From Nemertoderma westbladi (taxonomy: Eukaryota > Xenacoelomorpha > Nemertodermatida > Nemertodermatidae): a stretch of 30,494 bases of DNA. A program made the position numbers and the translations under genes. The stretch lies in contig JAUCBJ010000955.1 in the NCBI GenBank assembly GCA_032718475.1, forward strand, positions 1-30,494. The letters run 5' to 3'. Every line of letters starts with the position of its first letter. The first letter of the stretch is position 1. The notes beneath the pieces are model-generated. The model was not told where the DNA came from. It searched no databases and saw nothing but the letters and a program-made list of their open reading frames with translations. This document shows positions 1 through 10,330 of this stretch, piece after piece.

Positions 1-969
1 CATACAATAACCATACCAATAGAAAAAAATGTGAAACCTTCTAGAACGACTTAGCGATTATTGCAGGCAGACACTTACCAAAAAAAATACTAAATACAAA
101 TAAAATTCCAAAAAAACCCTGGATGACACCAGCACTTGTACAGTCTGACAAACAGTTTCAAATGAACTCTACAAACACAAGAAAAACTTGGTTAATAATG
201 AATTCAGCACTTAATAAATAAATAAAATTTACAATTCCAAAACAAATAACCACACCCACTGATGAAACTGTACAAACCACTCGGGACCCAAAAAAATTGC
301 GAACATATTAAACGAGCACGTTTCCACTGTAAAAATATCTATGTCTAATCGCTCCCCGCTACGACACATTCCTAACTCTAATCGCAGACCGAACTCATTC
401 TCTCTAACTGAAACTACGCCTGTAGAAGTAGAGTATTTACTATTACATATAAATTCTAAATCTGGAACTTATGATACTTTTCCGACGAAACTACTTCTAC
501 TAGCAGCTAAACCTACATCTATTCGATTAAGCAAACTTTTAAACTTATATATAAACCAATACAATACAAGGATTATTCTCCAAGTCACTTCAAATAGCCA
601 AAATTATTGCTACACTAGCTATGCTATTGCTCGGCGGCAGTTGTAAGATTAATATCGTATAAATATAAAAGCAATTTCATGTGCTATTTATAACTATTGA
701 TGTATTATGAAAGAAATAAATAAATTGTAAAATTGTAAATTGTCTGTCAACAATAAAAAAGAAAAAACTTTATACGACACAATCTACTAATCCTACATTA
801 TAAAACCAACAACGATACAAAATATACCGCAACCCACTTACAAAAGAGACAACGTACTAAAGAGACAACTAACCCAAAATAAATGTTGGTTGGTGTGTAG
901 ATTGGCTTACTGGTGGTGGTCAATGGTGGCGGTGCAAATACAGAAATATTAACTTACTTTATTCTAATT
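1..969. other. AT-rich stretch with no supportable gene
   Basis: I see no convincing exon here. A 101-codon open frame at 341-646 (+) is rich in Asn, Ser, Thr and Tyr, resembles no family I know, and has no splice or promoter context. Because the exon at 1059-1815 reads leftwards, this stretch is probably its first intron or part of it. Later exons of that gene, if present, would lie beyond the left edge of the window. Confidence 0.5.
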
Positions 970-1058
970 TTAAACCCGAGGCCATTCAGCCGTTGATTTG
1001 GCATTGTTTGCGATTATTGAAATTAAAAAAAAATAACCATGGACATTGAAAAACTCAC

Positions 1059-1815
1059 CCAAGCCATCGCCAACCTCACCTGTGATGTCGGGTTCATATT
1101 CCACTTCATCTTCAGTCTTGATGCGTAGGATTACCGGAACATATGACCGGTCTGATGCAGGTTGGGTAGAATAATGGTTTGAGTTGGTTGTGGTTACTGC
1201 GGGGGTATAGGTGGAGGATATGTTGTTATAACGTAATAAAGTTGAACTGACTGTATTATTACTCGATTCAGAATCAATGAGGTTTGGTTTGGTGTCTATC
1301 GGACTCAGTTTGGGATCCACTTGTCTTTGTTCTCCCGGGAGGTCTGTCTGGTTGAGATGTTGTAACCTCACCACAGGCTGCATAGAGGAGGGTTCGGTAG
1401 GTGGCGTGCGTTGATTCGAGTATCGAGATTGCGGATGCTTTCCTGTCGCAGGATTGTCATTGTGGTGGTACGTAGGTGTCGACGCCGATGTACCGGCACT
1501 CAATTGAATCTGCGGCATACTGGTCTCGCGGTACCCGGCAGTTGGGACAGTGGCCGGTGATTGGGTCGTGTTGTGGGGCAAATCCGAGGTGGTGGCGGCG
1601 TTGTTAGACCCAGATGAGAGTGAACGCAGCAGCCACTCAGTAATATGAGCAGCCGTACATTTATTAACAATGTAATAGTCCAGAAAACTCGAGTTTCTGT
1701 CCAGGTATTCTTCGAGAAACGTCCGCACAAATGTATCATTTTCTGAACAGATGTTCGCGAACATAGATTTGGTAATAACCAATGCGTTGCCCAACTCACA
1801 AGTAAACCGTTCCAT
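1059..1815 (-). CDS. First coding exon, GAF-type cyclic-nucleotide phosphodiesterase-like N-terminus (partial gene)
   Basis: The frame opens with ATG at 1815 (MERFTCELGN) and stays open to 970. Residues of about 36-61, from YLDRNSSF through the WL before LRSLSSGS, align without gaps to the short helical motif that opens human PDE11A (FLDR...DY...K...WL) and the matching motif in PDE5A and PDE10A. In those enzymes the motif precedes the GAF domains and the catalytic domain. The remaining 180 or so residues are Ser/Thr/Pro/Asn-rich and disordered, ending in an acidic patch (IKTEDEVEYEPDIT). Two strong splice donors follow: CAG|GTGAGG after base 1080 and GG|GTGAGT after base 1059, so coding beyond 1059 is unlikely. 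Seen: the open frame, motif and donors. Inferred: a cytosolic enzyme hydrolysing cAMP and/or cGMP. The match is short (about 7 of 26 identical) and the GAF and catalytic exons are not in view, so another helical-domain protein is possible. Confidence 0.5.
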
Positions 1816-3111
1816 TGTCTGATTGTGTCACTTCAGAGTTCAGGTCGTCCCGGTTTGAGAAGCAAATAATGATAATGTTTTAATATAGGCCAAATCCTGT
1901 AATCAGCCTGTCAGCTACTGAGCTAAGCCTAAGGTACAGAGGTAGGTAATAATACGGCAGTGATTTTTTATGTCCTTTTATTTGACTTTTTTTGTCATCC
2001 TTTTTTTACGAATTGTGCATTATACATAATGAGTTTTGTTGTGGGTATAACTTTTCGCCGTATCCGTATCCGTATGCATTTGCCGTATCCGTATGTACAT
2101 ACGCCTGTACGCGTATGTGCCGTTTGTAATGGATTCCTATGGAGAATAATCCGTATGTGATTTTAGAGATTAGGCATTGCGGACTAGTAAGAAGTGCACA
2201 GCACACATGCAGACTGAAGACAGGTAGGCCTACTTAAAGCTAAGTGATTTAAAGAGTGTGGCTGCCGCTACCTTATGTCAAATAAACAATGCAGGACAGC
2301 TCCAGGATGAGAGGACAGCCGGTGTCCGCCAGCCCCAGGATGCGCCAGCAGTGCAGTAGGCAGGTAGGCCTACCTATTAACCAGTTAACTCTTCTTGACG
2401 CCGCTTGGAAAACTAACCAACCGTGATTTATTTTTGAACTGTTTTTCCAACCTGCTGACCTGGCTATAGAATGTTGTTGGTTGCTACAGTCTGACAGTAG
2501 TATATGTCAGTATGGCACTAACATAGTATAGACTGACAGACTGATAGAAGCAGCAATGAGAATGCTAAGTGAATAAGGTACGTACTAAAAGGTAGAACGA
2601 TTTATATCGGGCTATAACTGTATAACGATCTATAACGGGCAGACGGGCTATAAATTCATATAAACAAGCTATAACCACATATAACTGTATAACGAGCTAT
2701 AATCTGATAATATGAAAATTTACATTAAAAAAACGCCCAGACAGCCAGAGGGTGTGTTAACTTTTGGATTAGCACTGTGGTGTGAAAAATACCGCAGGTT
2801 AAAAATTAGGGTAGGCCTATCAGCCTATGCCTAATTGATAGGCCTACTGCAGTTAGTACTGGTTCGTTTTTTTATTGGCCTATATTTCTCGCTTATTCTA
2901 TATCGACTACAACACAATGCCTATATCAGCATATCGACGTACTACACTACTACTTATAGGCCTACTGCTTACCGCTTCCGTCTGTCCGTCGTTCCGTGTC
3001 AGGCTAATACTCTCACAGTAACAATAACAGAATATATCATATCTTATTGCAGATTTTCCCGGCATCCCGGAGCCGGAACCACGCCGTCACATCTCCACCG
3101 ACTGCTGAGCT
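1816..3111. other. Non-coding flank upstream of the 1815 start
   Basis: This is the presumed 5' UTR and promoter side of the minus-strand exon. I see no clear TATA/initiator pair. It contains short repeats: clustered CCGTATCCGTATG words at about 2058-2110, two copies of an ATAACTGTATAACGA word at about 2611 and 2680, and several TAGGCCTA palindromes. No frame here resembles a protein. Confidence 0.4.
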
Positions 3112-3277
3112 GTAGAGAAACTGGTAGCATGGAACCTAACGTTAAATTTCTGGAGGACATAAAAAGTGAAAAAAAAACTAATACCGGTACTGATAGCCTG
3201 AGAGAACAGCAGTAGAGAAAACGGTAGCATGGAACCTTACGGTAAATTTCTGGAGGACATAAAAAGTAAAAAAAAAA
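3112..3277 (+). repeat. Direct duplication, about 66 bp, offset exactly 100 bp
   Basis: Bases 3112-3177 recur at 3212-3277 with few changes. Both copies contain GGTAGCATGGAACCT followed by AAATTTCTGGAGGACATAA and an A-rich tail. In each copy an ATG opens a short frame (MEP.. KFLEDIKS), ending quickly in the second copy. The frame is too short to call a gene. Confidence 0.75.
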
Positions 3278-3576
3278 GAACATCATGAGTGATTTAAACG
3301 GACAATGAAATTATTGCGTAATAATACTATAGGCTTGGCCAAGGACTGAAGGACAGAAGACAGGAAGGACTGCCGGTCCGTCTGCCAGGTTGGAATTCAT
3401 GCTGCAAAACTCGGACGCGTATACCTGCGCGAATGACAGGAATGACCGCGAACCAGATGCGCGTTGCGCAGCAGCGCGCAGCTCTAATGCGCACCACACA
3501 AATTAATTGAAATCACGAAAATAACAAATGTACGGTGGCTGGTTTAGGCCAATTTACTTTCATTTTTTTTAACGGC

Positions 3577-3740
3577 AAAAAAGTTTCAAACTAAAGTAGG
3601 AAATAAAAAAAGTTTCAAACTAAAGTAGGAAATAAAAAAGTTTCAAACTAAAGTAGGAAATAATAAAAGTTTCAAACTAAAGTAGGACATAAAAAAATTA
3701 CAAACTAAAGTAGGAACCTAAAAAAAGTTTCAAACTAAAG
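3577..3740. repeat. 28-bp minisatellite, about 6 copies
   Basis: The core GTTTCAAACTAAAGTAGGA is joined by A-rich linkers of 7-9 bases and repeats six times with slight decay in the last copies. It is not open as a protein repeat. Confidence 0.9.
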
Positions 3741-4083
3741 TGTCTGCAATCTGCATGCTGCAGCCATAGCCTTCTGTCAGTCTGTAGGCCTACCGTAATG
3801 TGCATCATACTGAAATACAGTACTGCAGTACTGTAGACCTATGTGAGCCTAACTGTCTGATAGTCTGCGCCGAATGCATGTTGTAATGCTGCGCCCAACG
3901 TGTTCGGGGTTCGGCGTACATGTAAAACTTTTCAATAGGGACCACCGGTAGGCTATTGATTATGACTTACAGGACTTAGGTAGGACGCCAGACTCAGGTA
4001 CGGTACAGAGCTGCAGGACTCGCCTATATGTAGCCTATATCAGTATATGGTAGATGAGAGAGAACTAAGGGGACGTCTATTTA

Positions 4084-4330
4084 CACCAAAAACACACAAA
4101 AACATACAAAAACTCACAAAAACACACAAAAACTCACAAAAACACACAAAACACACAAAAACACACAAAAACAAACAAAAACACACAAAAACAAACAAAA
4201 ACACACAAAAACAAACAAAAACACACAAAAACAAACAAAACATACAAAAACAAACAAAAACACACAAAAACAAACAAAAACACACAAAAACAAAACAAAG
4301 ACACACAAAAACAACAAATACAAACAAAAA
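4084..4330. repeat. Left-arm decamer array (AAAAACACAC)n
   Basis: About 24 units of AAAAACACAC with variants carrying ACT, ATA or AAA in the middle. Open frames across it on both strands (Lys/Thr/His/Asn or Cys/Phe/Val rich) come only from the repeat and are not genes. Confidence 0.9.
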
Positions 4331-5529
4331 CTTTGTTTTTGTTTCAAAACAAAACAAAACATTTATTTTGTAACAATATATCACTCTATCTTTTATTAAA
4401 GAATTAAGCCACAATAAAGTACCAAATTAAGAATAAAATTACGTAGGCCTATATTACATAGGGGAAAAAAAACTTAAGAACATATAAGCCGTGAAGTTTA
4501 TAACTGGTCTTGCTTTCCCATGTAATAAATAAATTAGTTTCATCATGGCCATTCAATTCCACTACAATTCCGATTTTATTACCGATTTTAAAATATTATT
4601 ACATTTTTAAAAAATGTTGTTTATAGGCCTACTATGTACAGTATGATTCTTCTGCAAATATATTTATTACATCGTCCCAATAAATCACATCAAACTTCCC
4701 GTTTCTCTACTGTATACTTAATAAATCCAAACTACTTAAACGATCTTGTAATTGTAAATATAGTAAATAATAGCATTTTTGTTGCAAGTGGCAAGCCCTG
4801 GGTGATTTAATAATAAAATGGTTTTGTAAGTGTTTTATTCCATCAATAGGCCCAATAAAATAATTAATTTTTTTTTAATTATTTAATTATTTTGTAATCC
4901 CCCCCCCCCCCCCCCCACCCTCGGTATGCCTCTGTTAAGCATACATAGTATGAAATACAGACACAGGGTGTATAATGACAAAGTATGAATGAATCGAGCT
5001 AATACTGTAGTTTCAGATTCGCAGGTAGAATTTAATGTGACGTCAACATATGATCAGATGATGGTAGTCATAAATCGAGTATATTTTTCTTCCCGGAAGA
5101 GTTATTCTCACCAAGCTTGGAAAGAGATGTTGGCAGAAACGCAACCACACTATCTACTGTAAATAATCGCCCTTTGCGCAATTTATCAAAGGCATCATTA
5201 ACTGATATCAACCATAACCTGCCTGCCTGATCACAATCATATAGTAATGTTTAGATTGAATAAGCGCGATGCATCCGTCCAGGCGAAATATATGTGATGT
5301 TCATAATGGGAATTCCACAGAGGATCGAGTGCATCAATGATCTAATTTACAGATTTATACTGAAGGTACCTGTAGAGTGTAGACTACTGGACTATGCCTA
5401 TAGGTATTTCAGCAATAACTATTGCGTTTTGGATTACAATTAATTACATCCATACAGACAAACAGGCATACAAACAGACAACAACCCAAACCGCAATGAT
5501 AATTACCTTTGCAGGCATTTCATATATGT

Positions 5530-5652
5530 GCCGTATGTTTTTGTCTGTTTTTGTGTGTTTTTGTATGTTTTTGTGTGTTTTTGTGTGTTTTTGTGAGTTT
5601 TTGTGTGTTTTTGTGTGTTTTTGTGAGTTTTTGTGTGTTTTTGTGTGTTTTT
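5530..5652. repeat. Right-arm decamer array (GTTTTTGTGT)n, inverted copy of 4084-4330
   Basis: About 12 units, the reverse complement of the left array, ending directly in the terminal GGTGTAAATAGACGTCCCC. Confidence 0.9.
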
Positions 5653-5838
5653 GGTGTAAATAGACGTCCCCGAGAACTAACCCTGCGGGGGTAAACGCTA
5701 TTCCTACACGTACTGACGTACTCATACGCCTACAACGCATACACCTACCCTACATGTCTGCATGTAGGCCTACCGGTAAGCCTGAACATCTGATTGATGA
5801 TTCTCAATAAAATTGGGTTTTCTACAATACCGTTAGGC

Positions 5839-6571
5839 CTATTCCTGTATCTGTGTATTCCTCTTGCCAAACAGAGTTAGTTTGGGAATTCCCGCAACAC
5901 AGGTGCTTTCCAAATATTTATGTAGAGATGCATGATTCTCGATATCTTCACCAAAGTCATTAAGTAAATGGAAATCATAATCTGATTTATTGCAAGGCCT
6001 CTTTTGTAATTTCAACCGTGTATTATTCCCCATATCATCAAAGAATATCGTATCAATAACCTGTGATTTGATTTCAGTCATAGAGCTCTTCACTGGTATT
6101 TTCAGTTTTAAAATCGTAGAAACACGTTGTGGTTTTTTTAGGATAAACGGTTGTCCTTTGCCTGTGTCTATTTTACAGTTAAAATGTAAACACTTAGTAG
6201 TAGCTGGTGGTCGTCCCACTTTCGCATTAAATGGTTTTCTTCGTAAGCCGGAAATTGGCTTTGGTTTGGAGCACAATGAATCGATAGAACTAGGTGCACC
6301 ACGAACAGCAGTGTCAGGCTCAGTAGTTTTATTTATGGCAACTGAGGCAGTGGAACTTAGGTCACAATTATTAATAACATTACCAGTATTGTAGTCAGAA
6401 CTTCCAGAGAGGCCCAAATCGGTATGATTATGACTAGGCCTATCACCTTCTCCAGAAAATCTACGATATATTGAATCTATTCTTAAGTAAGTATCCCTCC
6501 TTATATCATTGAGGAGATTTCGCCGAACCCTATTACCGGTATCATCTTGATCATCGACCGGATTGTCACTA
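5839..6571 (-). pseudogene. Ras-binding-like (PI3K RBD-like) protein, 5' end severed by a transposon
   Basis: The frame runs from the transposon edge at 6571 to a TAG at 5839-5841, giving 243 host codons. The N-terminal half is polar and disordered. The last 90 or so residues (KLKIPVKSSM..., LKLQKRP, DYDFHLLNDFGEDI, SLHKYLES, GIPKLTLFGKR) follow the order of the ubiquitin-like Ras-binding domain of PI3-kinases: strand, helix, strand, Y-x-L-x-V-x-G-x-x-E, then x-Y-I-x-x-C...P-x-L-x-L. No ATG exists in frame near its present 5' end; the frame instead runs 12 codons into the transposon arm from a TTG. Joining across the 5-bp target duplication restores in-frame host sequence, with ATG at 10270-10268 (MESN then SDNPVDD). 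An in-frame upstream TGA (just before another ATG at 10330) and the downstream TAG close it as one exon of about 247 codons. Kinase and C2 domains are absent, so this is a stand-alone domain protein, a retrocopy or a gene fragment. The domain call rests on pattern only. Confidence 0.5.
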
Positions 6572-6946
6572 CAGTCAGGGAAAACATCCCCGTGGGGATA
6601 TGTCAAATTTTGGCTTAATTTCTCAACCTATCCTAGTCAGGATAGATGACATATCCCCACCAGGATAGATGGCACATTTTCCATTTTTCCGGTTTGCGCA
6701 AAAATTGGTTGGATGGCTATGTATTTCTTCGGTATTACAATGATCAATAGGTTACAAAAATTGTAAAATTTCACGCCCTTGTCATTGGTAAGATTTATAA
6801 GAAGATTATAGGGGTTTTAAATTCACATTGATTTCTATCCTGCTGGGGATATTATCGATATATCCCCAGCAGGATATGTTTTATTTATATCCTGGTGGGG
6901 ATATTTTGGATATATCCACAGTAGGATATGTTTTAGAATAATATGT
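6572..6946 (+). repeat. Left arm of the 3.7-kb CAGTC element
   Basis: 375-bp arm, the inverse of 9851-10254. It contains at least seven copies of TATCC-N6-GGATA (near 6630, 6650, 6836, 6861, 6888, 6913 and 6963), most of them alternating between the TATCCCCACCAGGATA and TATCCTGGTGGGGATA orientations. Confidence 0.85.
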
Positions 6947-7124
6947 GTGTTTCCTATTCAGCATATCCTATTCAGGATATGCTAGGCTGATGCTGGTGTG
7001 CGTGTTTCTTTCTACTGTATAGGATTTCGTGGGTGAAGACATTTGATTTATCTGTCAGTAATTGTTAGGCAAATTATTACGAAACTGCAGTCTGAATAAT
7101 GGTAGGGCTACCGGTACTTATTAG

Positions 7125-7930
7125 TAGGGTTCGACCGGAGCTCCGGCTCCGGCTCCGGCTCCGGCCGGACTTGGCATGTCCGGCTCCGGTCCGGCTCCGG
7201 TCAAATTAGGTGCAGGAGCTCCGGCAAAAAGTATTTGTGCTGCACGATGCATAGCTACATGGATAGGCAAGGCAAACATACAGCCAGACACCAGACGTCC
7301 GTCTGCGAACTGATCAAAGTCTACTGGCAGACTGTACTGCCGACTGTATTACGCGTGGCAGTATGGCCGTAGGCTAAACGCTGTACAGCTGTAGGCCTAT
7401 TGCTGTAGCATTGTCCTGTTGTCTGACTATGTCTTTCGCTGTACAGCTGTAGGCCTATTTCCGTTGAATTGTCCTTTTATCTGAGTCACTGAGTCTGACA
7501 GTCTTCCACTTACCCAAGACTGCAAGACTGCTAACTTTAATAACCCAATATCCAGTCTTGCAGTCTGCCCGTTAGCTAGTACATCGGCCAGGCTGTCAGG
7601 CCGTACCCGAATGACCGTATACAGGTATAGGCCTATAGATTAAGATTAAATTATATCAGTAATCAGTAGGCCTATACAGGTATAGGTCTGTCAGTCTGTA
7701 GATCTACAGATCTATGCTATCCGTTAATTGATTATGTAAAGCAGTAAAGAGCCCCCCCCCCCCCCCCCTGCCAGCCTGCTGAGCTATCTGCAAAATTAAT
7801 TACGGCAAACTCAAGGCTAAATAACAAACAATGTTGCTCCGGTCCGGCTCCGGCCCCGGCTCCGGCACTTTTAGGTTGCTCCGGTCCGGTACCCGGCTCC
7901 GGCAAAAAAAATTGCTCCGGTCGAACCCTA
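7125..7930. mobile_element. Non-autonomous hAT element (MITE), 806 bp, nested in the CAGTC element
   Basis: Inverted ends TAGGGTTCGACCGGAGC at 7125 and the complement ending at 7930 are flanked by a perfect 8-bp duplication, CTTATTAG (7117-7124 and 7931-7938), which is the hAT signature. Subterminal GGCTCCGG/CCGGCTCC words repeat near both ends, as usual for hAT transposase sites. Inside are a C17 run (7752-7768) and a roughly 65-bp direct duplication starting GCTGTACAGCTGTAGGCCTA (near 7379 and 7438). No transposase frame is present. Confidence 0.9.
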
Positions 7931-8011
7931 CTTATTAGACCCTATTACAGTACCTATTACGATAGTCTGTCAGTCTGTTCTGTACCATAATAATTCTGAT
8001 TATTAATTATT

Positions 8012-8457
8012 TTGATAATGGCTTCCGGTGCGGTAAATATAAAGAACCACGGAAGGGCCGTGTTGAGACTTGCTTCTGTTCCAATTTATCTGATCTATGC
8101 TCAACTGAAACTAGTGAAAATTTTTACACGAGGAATAAAATTTTCGAACTTCTTCTTTGGGTCCAAAATCCCAAAAGCTATGTTGGACCATTACATACCA
8201 GGGAGTCTATGGTAATGAATTCTGTAGATTCGTCCAAGTTTGGTGTCATGGTTAGAGCTGCCACTTCGCCTGCAGAATTTTACCCCACTCAACAGACAAT
8301 CATACAGGCATCTTCTGTAGACTTCCCTGAAGTGTCGCCGTCTAAAGATATATGTATTGCGATAGAAAACTTTCAATTTGTAGGCAAAACCTACCGCCTT
8401 TTCAATAAGAAGGGTGTACCAATAAGCAAGGTTTGCTCAGTGATCAGCATACCTTAA
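8012..8457 (+). CDS. Two overlapping short frames of unknown function inside the CAGTC element
   Basis: A 67-codon frame (MIMASGAVNIKNHGRAVLRL...) ends at 8215, and an 82-codon frame (MVMNSVDSSKFGVMVR...) starts at 8209, overlapping it by 7 bases (ATGGTAA). Amino-acid use is balanced rather than repeat-like, so this may be an old coding region broken by a frameshift. I recognise no domain. It may be a relic of a captured gene or simply chance. Confidence 0.25.
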
Positions 8458-8942
8458 TTGTCAGGATTTATTAATTCAAAGGCACCCAATTCAGTTCATT
8501 GACCTAACTGGATTGGATGTAGGCGAGTGAGTGGAGGCCTTTATTGAAATTGAATTGATTGTAACATTGTTTATGTTACATTTAACTGCAACTATATTTA
8601 TACACATATACATATACACATATATATATATACATATTTGTACAGTAACTATATTTAAAATATATAATATTATATTCAGTCTGTACTGGTGTCAAAATAT
8701 ATAATGCAACTATCCCCAAAGGCATAATAATTAAAGAACCCAAAAATAAAGTAAACTGAAACTAAAGGTGTAGGCCTACTAACGATTGAACTAAGTTGTC
8801 CCTTCTTCTTCCAACCAGCCAACGGAAGTTGTGAAGGGCACTCCCCTTCGCCTTCAGTAATGACTGGGGGTGATAAACCCGTTTCTTTCTAGCCAGCTAG
8901 CACTAGCAGTGGCTGATGATTCATCTGGCTGTAGTTCGTGTT

Positions 8943-9497
8943 GTCCACTTACTCCATCTATCTCTGACTTCATCTGTCCATCCACTTCATCTACTCCCAG
9001 CACCTCCTGTCCATCCACTCCATCTACCTCCGATATCGCCTCTCCACTCACTCCATCTATCTCCGACATCCCCTGTCCACCCACTCCATCTACCTCCAAC
9101 AGTCCAACACCTCCTGTCCATCCACTCCATCTACCTCCGATATCGCCTCCCCACTAACTCCCTCTATCTCCGACATCCCCTGTCCAGTGTCCACCCATTT
9201 CATCTACCTCCAACATATCCTCTCCATCCACTCCATCTACCTCCGATATCGCCACTCCACCCACTCCATCTATCTCCGACATCCCCTGTCCACCCACTCC
9301 ATCTACCTCCAACACCTCCTGTCTGCCTGTCCACCCACTCCATCTACCTCCGATATCGACTCTCCCTCCACCAACTCCATCTCTCTCCGACATCCCCTGT
9401 CCACCCACTCCATCTACTTCCTGTCCACCCACTCCATCTACATCCGATATCGCCTCTCCACCCACTCCAACATCCCCTGTCCATCTATATCCATCTA
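8943..9497. repeat. 33-bp minisatellite, about 16 copies
   Basis: Unit near TCCATCTACCTCCGATATCG followed by CCTSTCCACCCAC, with two main variants (GATATCGCC and GACATCCCC) that often alternate to make a 66-bp higher-order unit. Long frames are open on both strands because 33 is a multiple of three. The minus-strand frame reads EVDGVGGQ-type repeats and ends in a non-repeat tail (ESSATASASWLERNGF). I do not call it a gene. Confidence 0.85.
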
Positions 9498-9850
9498 TCC
9501 AATTAAGTTCAATCAGTCAATTTGTCTGAAGTTTAGTATGTTTACTGTATATACTGTATGCTGTACAGCTCTACTGTAGACAGATATACCAGTATCAGTG
9601 TACTGTACAGACTGAGTTGTTGAGGGACTACTACCAGACTACAGGACTACCCTTCTGTCAGCCAGGTACCGAAGTAGACTACCTATTATACCGGTTGTTA
9701 TATTACTTTCGCACAGAAGGCATTACAGCATTAAGGCTACCAACTAACATCTATGTGTCTGTACGGTATGTGTAAGCTTAGAGGCAATCCTTCTGGGGAT
9801 ATGCCACAAAACTTACATAAAACAAGCTACTGGCTGACTGGCAGACTGGT

Positions 9851-10254
9851 ATATTATTCTAAAACATATCCCAAGACTGGAGATGTCCAAAATATCCCCA
9901 CCAGGATATAAATAAACATGAATGAACTTTATCGTGAAACATACAGACATATCCCGCTGGGGATATGTCGATAATATCCCCAGCAGGATAGAAATCAATG
10001 TGAATTTAAAACCCCTATATTCTTCTTATAAATCTTGCCAATGACAAGGGCGTGAAATTTTACAATTTTTGTAGCCTATTGATCATTGTAATACCGAAGA
10101 AATACATAGCAATCCAACCAATTTTTGCGCAAACCGGAAAAATGGAAAATGTGTCTTCTATCCTGGTGGGGATATGTCATCTATCCTCACTAGGATAGGT
10201 TGAGAAATTAAGCCTAAATTTGACATATCCCCACGGGGATGTTTTCCCTGACTG
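9851..10254 (-). repeat. Right arm of the 3.7-kb CAGTC element
   Basis: 404-bp inverse copy of the left arm, with a few small indels and the same series of TATCC-N6-GGATA sites (for example near 9893, 9951, 9974, 10159 and 10182). Confidence 0.85.
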
Positions 10255-10330
10255 CACTATTTGATTCCATCTCTCGATATCTGCATATCCTCCATATACT
10301 GATATATATATTATATATATAGGCATACAT
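10255..10330 (-). pseudogene. Displaced 5' end of the RBD-like frame at 5839-6571
   Basis: On the minus strand ATG at 10270-10268 is followed by GAA TCA AAT, then the target-site copy (TAGTG) that joins in frame to codon AGT GAC of the severed frame. A second in-frame ATG lies at 10330-10328 with an in-frame TGA two codons before it. The adjoining sequence is rich in TATA, so the 10270 start looks more protein-like (the upstream extension would read Tyr/Ile repeats). Confidence 0.5.

Larger units (their letters stand above)
4069..5671. mobile_element. MULE-like non-autonomous DNA transposon, 1603 bp, with minisatellite-tipped inverted repeats
   Basis: The ends are perfect inverted repeats (GGGGACGTCTATTTACACC at 4069 and its complement ending at 5671). 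The element is flanked by an exact 9-bp target duplication, GAGAACTAA, at 4060-4068 and 5672-5680. Just inside each end the inverted repeat runs into a tandem array of the decamer AAAAACACAC (about 4088-4330 on the left, about 5530-5652 on the right, opposite orientation), so the arms can pair over 100 or more bases. The roughly 1.2-kb interior is AT-rich and includes a C18 run at 4899-4916. It has no open frame resembling a transposase. The 9-bp duplication and long arms fit the Mutator-like group; the assignment is inference. Confidence 0.85.
6572..10254. mobile_element. CAGTC-ended DNA transposon, 3683 bp, 5-bp TSD (family 1)
   Basis: Termini are CAGTCAGGGAAAACATCCCC at 6572 and its complement ending at 10254. 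The flanks are direct copies of CACTA (6567-6571 and 10255-10259). The arms are homologous over 6572-6946 and 9851-10254. Each carries a string of quasi-palindromes of the form TATCC-N6-GGATA, which are candidate transposase sites. The interior holds an 806-bp hAT MITE (7125-7930), short frames at 8012-8457, and a 33-bp minisatellite (8943-9497). No transposase was recognised, so the element is probably non-autonomous. Subterminal TGTCAAATTT and GGCTTAATTT words are shared with the element at 19409-21038. Superfamily unassigned: the 5-bp duplication and CAG end could suit an aberrant hAT, and the ends do not look like Transib (CACTATG). Confidence 0.85.

Noticed and set aside
341-646. 101-codon plus-strand frame
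   Set aside because: Compositionally AT-driven, no family resemblance, and no neighbouring exon or promoter signs.
970-1058. Coding continuation of the PDE-like frame to 970
   Set aside because: The two consensus donors lie before this part, and the sequence after them turns T-rich and hydrophobic, as expected of an intron.
3577-3740. CRISPR-like array
   Set aside because: Units are contiguous with only A-rich linkers, no unique spacers, and the DNA is eukaryotic.
4040-4414. Open frames across the AAAAACACAC arrays (also 5394-5740)
   Set aside because: Amino-acid strings simply follow the decamer repeat on both strands; no start context or unique domain.
6567-6571. CACTA/EnSpm superfamily termini
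   Set aside because: CACTA here is a direct repeat on both sides, so it is the target duplication; the inverted end is CAGTCAGGG.
8854-9579. Long frames over the 33-bp minisatellite as genes
   Set aside because: Frames open on both strands because the unit length is divisible by three; no unique domain.
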